From Owenia fusiformis (taxonomy: Eukaryota > Annelida > Polychaeta > Sabellida > Oweniidae): a stretch of 64,000 bases of DNA. The stretch covers positions 6,444,030 to 6,508,029 of the forward strand of contig CAIIXF020000009.1 in NCBI GenBank assembly GCA_903813345.2, in the 5' to 3' direction. Below are positions 47,001 to 56,741 of this stretch, in pieces (position 1 is the first letter of the stretch; the number at the start of each line of letters is the position of its first letter). Position numbers and translations under genes: made by a program. Under the pieces are notes generated by a model that saw only the letters and a program-made list of their open reading frames with translations, was not told the origin of the DNA and searched no databases.

Positions 47001-48597
47001 TATTTAAAAGGGTGTGGCTTAACGTGCCTCCAAGTCACATGAGATCAATGAGGACAGTTCTGTCGACAACAGAGATATAGTAAAACCTGTATAACTGGAA
47101 CATCCTTGGTTTCACTTCGGAGTTGTTCCATGTGTAAAGGTTCAATTATCATTGGTCAGAGGTTCACAGGACTTTGACAAGTGTACCACTTAAATGGGTT
47201 CCACTTGACAGTTTTTACTATTCTGTGATCAAAGAGTACATTCCTTTTAATAAAAGAAAAAACGTATCAATGCATCAGTGAAGAATGATTGATAATTAAA
47301 TCTGATTCTTGAAACAGGACCACTACATATTTTGATTGTTTAAAAATATCACATTTCCAGGGAATAAAATCCATATTGAATCCCTCTTATATTTGTTCCA
47401 TATCTCATGTTTAATTGTTTCAAAATATCACATTTCCAGGGAATAAAATCTATATTGAATCCCTCTTATATTTGTTCCATATCTCATGTCTAATTGTTTC
47501 AAAATACCACATTTCCAGGGAATAAAATCTATATTGAATCCCTCTTATATTTGTTCCATATCTCATGTTTAATTGTTTCAAAATATCACATTTCCAGGGA
47601 ATAAAATCCATATTGAATCCCTCTTATATTTGTTCCATATCTCATGTTTAATTGTTTCAAAATATCACATTTCCAGGGAGTAAAATCCATATTGAATCCC
47701 TCTTATATTTGTTCCACATCTCATGTTTCAAGGGATGACTATGAGGTGTCTTGTCCAGAGCTGGACCAACTGGTTGATGCTGCAATGGAGGTAGAAGGTG
47801 TTTATGGGTCAAGGATGACTGGAGGTGGATTCGGAGGCTGCACCGTAACCTTGGTACCAACTCATCTCATATCAAAGACAGTACAACATATGAAGGTAAA
47901 ATAATCAACCGTGTGTAATTCATGCACAGACAAGTTCAGTTTATGGTTTGTTCAGGGGGGGGTAATGCTTATATATCAGGGACACTAACATCCTGGTCAT
48001 GTGCTACTTTAAGTACTGTGCACTAGGTTACACTGTCACAGTGATACTAATCTGCACTGTATTTGTTATGTACAGTGTCACCCTCTATTAAAAGGATATT
48101 TCTCTAATTCACCTCATTTTGAGTTAGTATCAGCAGTTATAGTGAGTTATACTGATGTTACCTTTTAAAAAAACATTATGTTGTATACTGCAAGTTAAGG
48201 CATTATATTCTTGAATCTCTCCTGGTAAAATCATTTGTAAGTTGATTAAAACTTATGAATCGAAGGAGTCATGATCGGTATGCCCTAAGAAATTAGAAAG
48301 AAGAAAATGAACTAAGCCCTAAACTAGATGTACATGTACATGAAAATGAGACAAGGTCATACGTTTTTGGATTTTTACTTGTAGGATGTCTACCAAGGGA
48401 CCCCAACTTTTTATGTGTGTAAACCCTCTGATGGAGCAAGACCAATACCCATAAATGATGTCCCTAATGGACTACAAAATGGCATTACTAATGGACAACC
48501 AAATGGTGTCCCTAATGGACTTCCGAATGGTGTCCCTAATGGACTACCGAATGACATACCCAATGGACTATCAAATGGTGTAGAAAATGGTTTTTGA
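32028..48597 (+). CDS. GALK1: galactokinase, complete seven-exon gene (443 aa)
   Basis: Catalyses ATP-dependent phosphorylation of galactose to galactose-1-phosphate, the first committed Leloir step, in the cytosol. Exons: 32028-32204, 38125-38311, 40088-40346, 40896-41077, 45304-45454, 47733-47895, 48385-48597, all GT-AG and in one frame (1332 nt). GHMP-kinase hallmarks are all present: the galactokinase signature [13 protein letters not shown] (40-52; Arg41), the phosphate loop [11 protein letters not shown] (136-146), the catalytic-base region MPCGIMDQF (Asp190) and the C-terminal [12 protein letters not shown] (344-355). Phrases such as [22 protein letters not shown] mark it as the GALK1 rather than the GALK2 type. 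An in-frame ATG at 32,037 is an alternative start. Vertebrate GALK1 is about 392 aa; here about 47 residues of Asn-Gly tetrads are added (397-443). Introns are 0.5-5.9 kb and repeat-rich; exon 6 directly abuts a tandem repeat. Confidence 0.97.
33191..33544. mobile_element. TIR element in GALK1 intron 1
   Basis: AGGGGAGGCATCAAAAGTTC (33,191) and GAACTTTTGATGCCTCCCCT (ending 33,544) are inverted. The match continues inward through GATGTC and AACTAAATAAATCTAG, about 50 bp in all. G runs flank the interior on both sides. No duplication identified. Confidence 0.85.
34185..34376. mobile_element. GGCGGATC-family element (copy 4), clearest ends
   Basis: Starts ACTGGCGGATCCAG and ends CTGGATCCGCCAGT, a 14-bp perfect inverted terminal repeat. 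The interior contains TTTGGGCCCCTAAAA, TTGAAAATTTTAGGCCCA and a G run. It defines the ends of the family in this window. Confidence 0.85.
34600..34697. mobile_element. CAGTAAAACCTG-family fragment
   Basis: Reads GAACCTCTATAAGTGGAA...GTTCCACTTAGACAGGTTTTACTGTA. The right terminal repeat is intact and the left end is truncated. Confidence 0.7.
36470..36819. mobile_element. CAGTAAAACCTG-family MITE, reverse of 21,097-21,570
   Basis: From TTGTAAAACCTGTACATATT to CAGATATACAGGTTCTATTG. It shares CATTTGACCACATAG, ATTTTATGAAAAGTGTTCAG and AACATGGGAGTCAATGGGAGG with the 21.1-kb copy, in the opposite orientation. Confidence 0.8.
38915..39004. mobile_element. short internal-deletion CAGTAAAACCTG MITE
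   Basis: CAGTAAAACGTATCTAATCTG ... CAGATATTAGGTTTCACTG, only 90 bp, with both terminal repeats and little interior. Flanked by TA on the left and TT on the right, so the duplication has decayed. Confidence 0.75.
39094..39763. mobile_element. foldback element in GALK1 intron 2
   Basis: Left arm TTTTTTTTGCATTTTTAGAC onward mirrors the right arm ending GTCTAAAAATGCAAAAAATT. Inner matches include GACCTCCAGTCGATTCAACTAG/CTAGTTGAATTGACTGGAGGTC and CAGGTCCAGGATCACAATGT/ACATTGTGATCCTGGACCTG. The loop is T-rich at about 39,430-39,470. It lies inside the first unit of the 101-bp tandem repeat that continues to its right. Confidence 0.85.
39764..40036. repeat. 101-bp tandem repeat, about three units
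   Basis: GGTATGGAGGTAGAATTCTG followed by GAGACCATGTTAGTTACATC starts at 39,765, 39,866 and 39,967 (GGTATTGAGG in the third). Units are joined by GGCTATGGGCTAGCCCTT and a GC-alternating stretch (GCGCGCGCGCG at about 39,855-39,865). The same GGGCTAGCCCTTAA occurs at 39,047 to the left of the foldback element. The array ends about 50 bp before exon 3 of GALK1. Confidence 0.9.
41759..41842. mobile_element. 84-bp palindromic mariner-type MITE, TA duplication
   Basis: CGAGGGTTGATCCAA (41,759) and TTGGATCAACCCTCG (ending 41,842) are perfect inverted ends, with TA at 41,757-41,758 and 41,843-41,844. The ends resemble mariner TIRs. GALK1 intron 4. Confidence 0.85.
42608..42922. mobile_element. CAGTAAAACCTG-family MITE with perfect ends
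   Basis: CAGTAAAACCTG (42,608) and CAGGTTTTACTG (ending 42,922) flanked by TA (42,606-42,607; 42,923-42,924). A fragment with CACCACAAGTGGTGATGTATTG near 42,680 resembles the 3' part of the 2606-3797 family in reverse, so elements are nested. Confidence 0.85.
44975..45200. mobile_element. composite of two dispersed families in GALK1 intron 4
   Basis: About 44,975-45,107 is a CAGTAAAACCTG-family fragment (GGAGGTGTTCTACTTATAGAGG...CACTTTACAGGTTTCACTG). About 45,115-45,200 resembles the 2606/57,418 family in reverse (ATGTCACCTCC...GGACATATTGTTTTAGTCTC and GGTGTTTGGTGGTTGGTGTT). Confidence 0.55.
47077..47222. mobile_element. CAGTAAAACCTG-family fragment
   Basis: TAGTAAAACCTGTATAACTGG ... GGGTTCCACTTGACAGTTTTTACTA. 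The terminal repeats are slightly diverged; GALK1 intron 5. Confidence 0.65.
47332..47731. repeat. 79-bp tandem repeat running into the exon-6 acceptor of GALK1
   Basis: About five units with CACATTTCCAGGGAATAAAA and CCCTCTTATATTTGTTCC; the ATCTCATG landmark recurs exactly every 79 bp (47,408; 47,487; 47,566; 47,645; 47,724). The last unit supplies the pyrimidine tract (TCCCTCTTATATTTGTTCC) just before the exon-6 acceptor CAAG at 47,729-47,732. Every unit also carries an acceptor-like TTTCCAG. Confidence 0.92.
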
Positions 48598-48862
48598 ATC
48601 TCAGTACAATTAACGGTATATTTACATGTGAAACTTTACCTGTTAAATAACACATATAACACATACCAAAATTTGCCAAATATCAAATATACTGTACTTT
48701 ACATATTTATATAAGCAGGGACTTGAAAGAGTATCTTGAGTGTCCTTAGTCCATGGAATTCTATCTTTTTAAAGAATCCTCTTGGAATCTGTCACCTTAC
48801 TATTTAAGATCCTATGCTATGAGCAAGAAATCTGAGCAGTCATCGTGATAATGAACAAAATA

Positions 48863-48956
48863 CACCCCCTTTCAAAAGTTTGGTAACTTTGACTCCCCAT
48901 TGGACAGTATGTTAAAGTCCGAAGAGTAGGAGTTGTCAAACTTTAGGAGGGGAGTG
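48863..48956. mobile_element. short Tc1-type MITE, TA duplication
   Basis: CACCCCCTTTCAAAAGTTTG (48,863) and AAACTTTAGGAGGGGAGTG (ending 48,956) are inverted with mismatches; TA lies on both sides. Same family as 49,929-50,141. Confidence 0.75.
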
Positions 48957-49928
48957 TACTCCATATTATACATATTTTTATAGAATCTTAAAGATCTGAT
49001 GTTGAAATACAAAAACATTGCATGTAATTGTGCCTCCTTATTTGCCAAAAGTCATGGCAAAATGTGTTAATATTTTTGATGACAATAGTATGTTGTCATG
49101 ACGACAGAATAATATATACATTATGCTACATTACAATGCATGAAGGTGTATATTATTGTACATGTTGTATTTTGTCTGTGTTGGGCAGTTATACATGATA
49201 TTGTATATGTTTATTACAGACAGTGCCTGTAATGTCAAATTTTAGTTAATGTATATTTTTTTATTTCTAGTTCTACACATATTTGTTTTAGTGTGTAACT
49301 GTGTAACTGAATAGTGTTTTGAAGTCTGATTTGTTATTTATTTATTGTACAGTAAGGTCATGCTTGGTTTCATTGTAATGCAGATGCTTCGTTCGACTTC
49401 ACTTCTTAAAAGAGAGCTTCGTCTTCAGCAGTTTATATAGAACTCTACGCAAAGGGTATGCACCATTATCTATTGTTTCCTGCATTTCAGCTCACTATCT
49501 TTTGAAAATGAATTTTATTATTTTTGCGATACCAATGTCTTATATAATATCAACATAGACTAAACGGATTATGTCCAAGTTAAGAAAGTTGTGGAAAAAT
49601 GAAGTAAATTTTATTGTGGTTTACCTCCCTCCTACGCAATTAAATGAAATTCAAAGTTTCAAAAATCTACATTCTTCACTAATGAAATCATCATGAGAGA
49701 CCATCCCTAATGAAATCATCATGAGACAACATCCCTAAAAGATGGAGCACAGATATTGCATTATCAAGAAATAGTTTGCTCAATAATAGAACTCATAATT
49801 TATTTTATATTCAGACAATCTGAAATTTTACTGTAGTTTTGCATCAAGTCTCTTGCCACACTCTCCATTCTTTTCCTAAAGTACATTTGAAGGGGCTATG
49901 GCAAAAAACTTGATGCATGACAGACATA

Positions 49929-50141
49929 CACTCCCCTCCATAAGTTTGGCAAGTTCATTGCATATATATTAAAGCCTGTTGGTGTTTGAATCTTAATTTT
50001 GTTCCTTAATTTCAATAATTTGGAAATTTAAGACAAATTTCATGAATTTTTTTGAAATCACCAAATAAAAATATAGACAGGATTTGATACCAATATGTTC
50101 CAAAGGGGAAACTCTAATTTCCATACTTATGGAGGGGAGTG
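49929..50141. mobile_element. 213-bp Tc1-type MITE, TA duplication
   Basis: CACTCCCCTCCATAAGT (49,929) and ACTTATGGAGGGGAGTG (ending 50,141) form a 17-bp perfect inverted repeat, flanked by TA at 49,927-49,928 and 50,142-50,143. No coding capacity. Confidence 0.9.
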
Positions 50142-52145
50142 TATCATATATGTTCTCATATAGTTACGTTTGATAACAAAAACAATGCAATATTAAATGT
50201 ACGTAGTGCTTTATCGAATCCAAGCCCTGAGCCAGGTTATGAAAACACAGAATGAAATCCTGTGCTAAGGGCTAGATGTAAAAAAGTCAGTCCACCCTAT
50301 TGAGAATTTCTTCTTGAAAACAATTGGACAAACCTCAAAGAACAAAATATATCTTCAGGAATCTTTTGCACTAATTATTCTTGTGTATTGTGCAACCAAT
50401 CATTTCAATTGAATTTCAGTCCTTCACGCTCTTTTACTTACATGTACATGTATATTCTTATTTTCCCTATACATGTATTGTATTACATCCTGAACAATTT
50501 CAAATATCATCACAGGAATACTGTGAGAACACCTATTAGACCACGTTATGGTATTATTATGGTATTACAAAGCTAATATTGCATCTAACCTTTGAAAGCC
50601 CTCCCCACTCTGTCCATTTTAGGTAAGATGTTGAGAGGGGGTCAGAAAAACTTATTTTAAGACTATCACATGGCTTGAATGTGTGGAATATACTAAACTA
50701 TAATATTACAAACTCATGATGTGTATTTTGGTTGTCCATTGTACAGGGGTTTTGAAGATACAAATACATGTATGTACGAAACTGGCAGCTAAATCTTGCA
50801 GAATGTTGCAAGTATTTTTAACACTTAATATTTTTATACTTAAGAGTTGAAATATTAAAATGGATTAATATTTATGTGTAAGGAGACTGTTTGAAATTCA
50901 TGCATATTTTGTTCATCCAGTATATGTTAATTGCATTTATGACAAAATCTTAAATATGACTGTACATTGTATAGATTATGCCTTTACTAAGGGGACGATG
51001 AGTTCTTTCAAAATGATGTACTGAAGAGTTGACCGTCTTCCATGAATTATGGGATGATGATTATTGGTCGCTCTCTTTACTTTTCTAATGGGTGTCATAT
51101 TACACTATTGTTTGTCATTTAACGTGAACACTTTTTAGGGCATGTAGAACAATTGTGAAACCTTTAATTGGTGTACTTTTGAAACTGCTGAATCGGCAGT
51201 TATTTCTTACGTATTTAAATATGAACTACTGCAATGGAAAGTCATTAGACTAATAAACATTTTGAACTTGAGGAATTCATCTCGGTGCACAACCCAAACT
51301 CCAAAATTTTATAGTCTCATTCATTATTAAGGAAGAGAATTTTTTTCCTTCTATTTAGACTATAATTTATGTTCATTCATACCACTTGCCTTTTTTATTT
51401 GAGCCTTATATGACTGACTATACTTTGTAAAAGTGTTCATCACAAATAATCTTTATGGCTTATAGTGTATTTATTTATTTATTGGACAAGAAAAAGTTGA
51501 TTTTTATGTGTAATACATACTATACCTCAAGGCATTTGATCTTATGATTGTGATACACCACGCATGCCTTTATATCCTTATTTGCATTCCTTTAGCTATT
51601 CTTTTTTCTTTAGCTATTCTTGATCACTACCATTATAGAGTTGGTAACATTAATTTAGAGCTCAGACTCCCAAATAATGACGTCGCATACTTTAAAAATT
51701 ATAAACATTTTTAAAGGTACCACTCTTAACTAATCTCTCAACTATGGCACTGAACCCATGCTGGATGACTTTAGTTATGGAATCATTAACATGTGTTTGG
51801 GTTACCTTTTTGGTTTACCTTGTATTATGTAAATGATTAAATCATGGTTTAATAACTTGTCCTTGCACTCTCAACTTATTTTATCTAGTGTTACCAAGTT
51901 GCTTAACTGCATTGACTCATGTACAAAAATTTGTTTTGCTCACATCATGATACATGTACCCCCCCCTCTTGTCTTGAATGTTGAAAGATGGGGTCTGGTA
52001 AACCAGAATTCTTCCACTTATTATAGATTTAGCACTGTTACATCACAATCATGATAACATGTAATTTAGCTTATTTATGATTATTTAAATTAATGACTAT
52101 AAGTGTACATTTGTAAAAACATCTTAATAGTGAGTTTGAGGGTGT

Positions 52146-52350
52146 GTAAATAGCAGGTTATAAACATGTTAAATTAGCAGGTTATGAAATATGTAAAAAT
52201 AGCAGGTTATTAAACATGTTAAATATATAAGGTCGTTAAATATGTAAAATAGAAGGCTCATAAACATGTTAAAATTGAGGTTGTTAAACATGTTAAAATA
52301 GAATGTTCTTAAACATGTTAAAATAGCAGATTGCTAAACATGTCAAATAT
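52146..52350. repeat. minisatellite of about 25-27 bp
   Basis: Roughly eight degenerate units of the form AAATAGCAGGTTATTAAACATGTT, from GTAAATAGCAGGTTATAAACATG at 52,145 to CTAAACATGTCAAATATT at 52,350. Confidence 0.85.
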
Positions 52351-53120
52351 TTATTTAATAGGTGATGGACGTAATGTACAGATAAATTAAGGGAATGTTT
52401 TATTGGTGAACAAATAAAATGAACATATCAAATACTGGAATATTTGGTTGTTAATTACCCAAAATAATAGAACCATGAGATACATGAAGAAAGGAGCTTT
52501 AAAATGCTTTTTATATGAAGCTTCTAGCTCAATTTTGAAGGAAATACAAATCTTTAATCTTATGCCACAATCACACCCCCCATATTTTTTTGGCGATCAC
52601 CCCCCTGATTGAAAGCTGAATGTTGTTGAAGTAGATAGGGGGGGGGGGAGGGGGGTCCAGAGTCTTGAAGCAAGAGTTTGAATCTTGAAAAACAGTGAAT
52701 CGTGGTACAAACAGACAAGTGATGCCATTCGAAAATTCTAAATAGCCATAGGCAATATTATGAGGCATCAGTGGTTTCTGAAATATATCTCCATTAGGAT
52801 TGAAAGATGGCAGTACCTTAATATTCTATATAACTGCTTCCAAACAGCACCTCTCAACAGAAAGGATTGATGACAATGGGAGGGGGGGGGGCTTCCTTAA
52901 ACCTCTTCGCGTTAGAGATGTAAATAAATGAGCCAATCCTGGCTTGTTTGTAAAATAAATAGGGGAAATGATTTGATATGAGCTCATTCTAAATTCCACA
53001 AGACAAGATTGGGAGAAGCTGAGAAGATCAGAATTGTAAAGCAAATTAGTTTTTCACCCAGTCATGATATAATACAATTGAAGCCATTCACACTTTACTT
53101 GATCTTTTGAATGTTGACAA

Positions 53121-53630
53121 TGGAGAGGTTAAGCTAACGATGTTTTTCACAACGTAACCGTGAACGCAAAGTACAAAAATTAACAAAGGAATGTATCGAG
53201 CGCTCATAGTTTTATGCGCGCTTAGTCTACTTCAGATACTCTTTCAGGTTCAGAGTTTCGGGTTTAGAACGGAAGATTTGAATATTTGACGTTGGGTCAA
53301 CGGGAACCATTTTACTCGTGTCTATTGAACACTATGCTGTCAATTTTGATTTCGATGCACAGTTGAATTCTTGCTGAACACGATGATGTATGTCATGCAT
53401 GATTTAGCGCCAAAAATCTTACGAAACGAGCTCGTTTAAAATATGTATTAGAAAACCAGCTATAAAACCGCATCAATGACTACTATAGAATCATTACACG
53501 CTATGGTGTAGTCTAAACAAACACTGGATTTGAACGGCTATTTATATGAGAAGGCTACATGAATTTGTATATGGTCGAGTGATACGTACAGGTTCAGTTT
53601 CGATTATATATGCAAAGCTTAACCTCTCCA
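53121..53630. mobile_element. TIR element (ends TGGAGAGGTTAAGCT)
   Basis: TGGAGAGGTTAAGCT at 53,121 and AGCTTAACCTCTCCA ending at 53,630 are perfect 15-bp inverted ends. Adjacent ATGTTGACA (left) and ATGTTAATA (right) could be a decayed 9-bp duplication (two mismatches). Interior unknown, non-coding. Directly adjoins the next inverted-repeat element. Confidence 0.7.
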
Positions 53631-53662
53631 ATGTTAATACCTAAACTTAAGAATTTCAACAA

Positions 53663-54783
53663 AAAGGAGCATGTAGGTTATCGCAAACAATTCCAAATGA
53701 TTCTAACTTGAATTATTAATATTTTCTGATCATGAACATGGGTGTATCTTTTAGATCCATTCATTATCTTCAAGAAAAGTATATATAATGATAATTTAGT
53801 TAATCAGACCTAAGTGATATTGAAGGGGCAACAAAAAAAAATCACCAAAAATGCAACCTTTTATTATATTGTTGAATGCATAAATAGAATGTGCTTTGTG
53901 AATGTACGATTAATGAATCCCTTATTGGAAGAGCTCGTTAACTCTGGGCTAGGCTGTGCTATACGAGGGATGTCATGTTGTGCTCCATCCTATGCAGATG
54001 ACACCATTTTAATTTCGTCTTTTGGAAATACCATGCAATCAATGTTAAATATAGTTTACAACTACGCCAATAGGTGGCGTTTTCAAATTCATCCCAAAAA
54101 ATGCTCTGCAGTTCACTTTGTTAAAGGGAGAAATAAAGACGTACTCCCTTTTAATTTCGGTATAGACAACATTGCCATTGTAAATGAACTTATTCATTTA
54201 GGACTCCCTGTTACACAGAGAGACATTGGTTACCACATAACTGTACTGTACTTTGTATTGTTCACCTAAATGTTTGTATATATGTTAACATAAAATAATG
54301 TATATAATGATGATCAATTATGGTCGCAATAAAGAAATATATATATATTAAAAGGACAAGTTGATTGTTCCAGGAACTTTAATGATACTAAATCTGGATG
54401 ACCAAAATGAACTGAAACCAATGGATAGCATGAGATTTTTCAATGGAGAAATAACATGGGGAACACTTACATTAAAGCAATTAAGTTTTTCTTTCAAGAA
54501 CTATTTGATACATCAAAATAAAGAATAGTAATGCATTAAACATTGTAAACAAAAATGATTGCACTTTTGGTGAAAATGGGGTCAACATCTTTGAAAAAGT
54601 GTGTTGATGGGTTGATTGCTAGTTAAATATCTCCGAGTTTGTTTGACTTTATTATTACTGTATATAATTTTCTTTGAGATAATGAATTGATCTAAAAGAT
54701 AAACCTGTCTTCATTATCAGAAAATAGTCATAATCCAAGATATAACCTTCTGAAATTGTTTGCGATAACCTATGTGCTCCTTT
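53663..54783. mobile_element. inverted-repeat element enclosing a LINE fragment
   Basis: AAAGGAGCATGTAGGTTATCGCAAACAATT (left, 53,663) mirrors the right end (AATTGTTTGCGATAACC...GTGCTCCTTT, ending 54,783) with few mismatches. Arms extend inward about 150 bp (TTTTCTGATCATGAACATGG left; its diverged complement near 54,700 right). The truncated reverse transcriptase at 53,883-54,269 lies between the arms. Confidence 0.75.
53883..54269 (+). pseudogene. truncated non-LTR (LINE) reverse transcriptase
   Basis: The frame reads MNPLLEELVNSGLG, then SYADDTILISS. The YADD box is the catalytic motif of non-LTR reverse transcriptases, and FQIHPKKCSAVHF and LIHLGLPV match the following RT thumb-side motifs. 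Upstream RT motifs and the endonuclease are missing and the frame ends about 20 codons after HLGLPV, so only a fragment of the palm domain is left. The sequence then runs to an AATAAAGAAATATATATATATT tail (about 54,330-54,350), typical of a LINE 3' end. 5' truncation plus internal deletion make it dead. Family (CR1, Jockey or other) not decided. Confidence 0.8.
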
Positions 54784-54799
54784 ATCTTTCACATAACAT

Positions 54800-55780
54800 T
54801 ACTATTGTTCAAAAATTGATCTTTGCACGATAGTGCAAAATTTAAAGCCTATGTAATTTTTGAAGTTGAATGGCTCCACTAGTGCAAAAAGAACACATAA
54901 CAATGCATTTATTGAATTTGCTATTATTGTATTTATTCCACTTGGTCGCTGTTAACGGAATGGTGATGTACAGAATGTAAAAATGTCATGAAAAACTAAA
55001 GGTCCAAATATAGATTTCTATATACGAAAGTTGACACATACATGTACATGTAAAAGTAGAACAATACCTGATTTAGAAAAAATAATTTATCTTCATGATT
55101 TTAATAAAAAATGGCTAATCATAACTGTCCAAACAGAATCAAAGATTTACAAAATATGCGTGAAAATGGATGGCAATGTGGATTTAGGCTACTCTTTTCA
55201 GGAAAGTTAAAAATCCTGAAAAATTTAATACAGGTGTAATTCAAATCATACAGGAAATTCCAATATGTCATCAAACAGGTGAAAATATTAGTCCCTAATG
55301 GTTAAATACACAGACATATTTTAAGTCTCAATAAAACTGAGATTTCAAAGCTACGAAGCAAATATGATCGACTTAGGCCAATGGATTTAAATTCTTTGTT
55401 TCCCATCAGGTCAACGTAAAGTCTCTTACACAGAAGTTGAAAAACACACACAGAAAAACAACCTTTTACAATCAATCGACCAATAAAATTGAACCATTCA
55501 ACAATCTTATTTTCTAATTGTATGTATGTAAGAAAGGTATGTTCTACATATAAATATATGTATATAACAGAATATAAGCCAAATCATCCGCCAGTGAAAC
55601 TTCCAGTTGCAATAATTTCCTTCAGAGGAATTTAATCGATTTTGGCAGTAAAGAATGGTGAACTATAAATGAACATTTTTTAAAAACCGGCATATCATGT
55701 ACTCAAAATGACAGGAAACAAAGAATTAGAACACCTAAGTAAGTGTATCAAAACAGATACAAATAGCCTACTAGGATTAA
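54800..55780. other. intergenic, nothing recognised
   Basis: AT-rich DNA between two inverted-repeat elements. Short open frames on both strands overlap the left arm of the next palindrome and are not genes. Confidence 0.5.
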
Positions 55781-55788
55781 ATATGCTT

Positions 55789-56398
55789 TTAAAGGAATAT
55801 TCCTTGCCAGACCCTTTCTCTCTTGATATGGTAGCTATAATCATATATATAGTTTCCATATTTAGCAAAACATGGGTAAATGTTTTAATATGGTCAATAT
55901 TGATCATTTAAAAATCTAGTGCTTATTTCCAGTGAGCTGCCATCTTTTAAGATTTCTTGCAGGAAGTGATGTCATCAACTCTCAACTTCTATAACCTTGC
56001 CCATAACAGTATAGGAAAGTAGCACAAAATCACTTCTAGACAAGTGATCATTACTTTCTGTGCAAAAATATTTTCAGGGCTTGTCAACTTAGAACAAAAG
56101 AAGAGATTTTCAGAAGGATTAAATAAGATACAAAGTTGAAAAAGAATATTTAGCTGGTTTTGTAATTCTTAATAGCTCCTCACCTAATGCTATTTGCAAA
56201 GTTGAGAGTCGATGACATCACTTCCTGTGTGAAATTTTAAAAGATGGCAGCTTACTGGAATTGAGCATCACATTTCTAAGTGATCAAATTTGACCATATC
56301 AAAACATTTTTGCGTGTTTTGCTAAACATGGCAAGCATATATATGGTTATAGCTACCATATGAGGAGAGAGATGGTTTAGCAAGGAATATTCCTTTAA
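55789..56398. mobile_element. foldback element
   Basis: TTAAAGGAATATTCCTTG at 55,789 mirrors CAAGGAATATTCCTTTAA ending at 56,398. Inward matches include TATGGTAGCTATAATCATATATAT/ATATATATGGTTATAGCTACCATA, ATCTTTTAAGATTTCTTGCAGGAAGTGATG and its complement near 56,215-56,245. The loop is at about 56,000-56,190. Non-coding. Confidence 0.88.
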
Positions 56399-56741
56399 GC
56401 GAGACTTTATAAAAGTCATTATATAATAAATATTTAGATGGCAAATACACAGTATGGCAATGAAGACGTATAAACTCTGTGTTGATTTTTTAAGCCATGG
56501 GCTTTCATCTTTCAACCCATTCAATTTCAGATATTGTTTCATAAAGCTGGAGGGGGCAATAAATCGCCCCATTAAAAACGCATCCTCTCTATATCAGTAC
56601 ACTACATACAAAAATGTATATATCAAAAAAGACTTTTATGAAAAGTCAATATAATATTCATTAATATTAAATATGTATCCCTCTTATTCCTCATAAACAT
56701 AGTCTATTGTGACATCATACTGTGGAGACCAGCACTTCCAT

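Larger units (their letters stand above)
48598..53110. other. intergenic, no gene; MITEs and a minisatellite
   Basis: No coding exon recognised downstream of GALK1. It contains the two CACTCCCC MITEs (48,863-48,956 and 49,929-50,141). A 60-bp segment at about 49,388-49,450 (GACTTCACTTCTTAAAAGAG, AGCTTCGTCTTCAG) also occurs at 15,234-15,297. It also holds the 26-bp minisatellite at 52,146-52,350. AATAAA at 51,251 could serve a long GALK1 3' UTR, but that is speculative. About 52,575-52,890 has C/G runs like the G-run elements. Confidence 0.5.
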
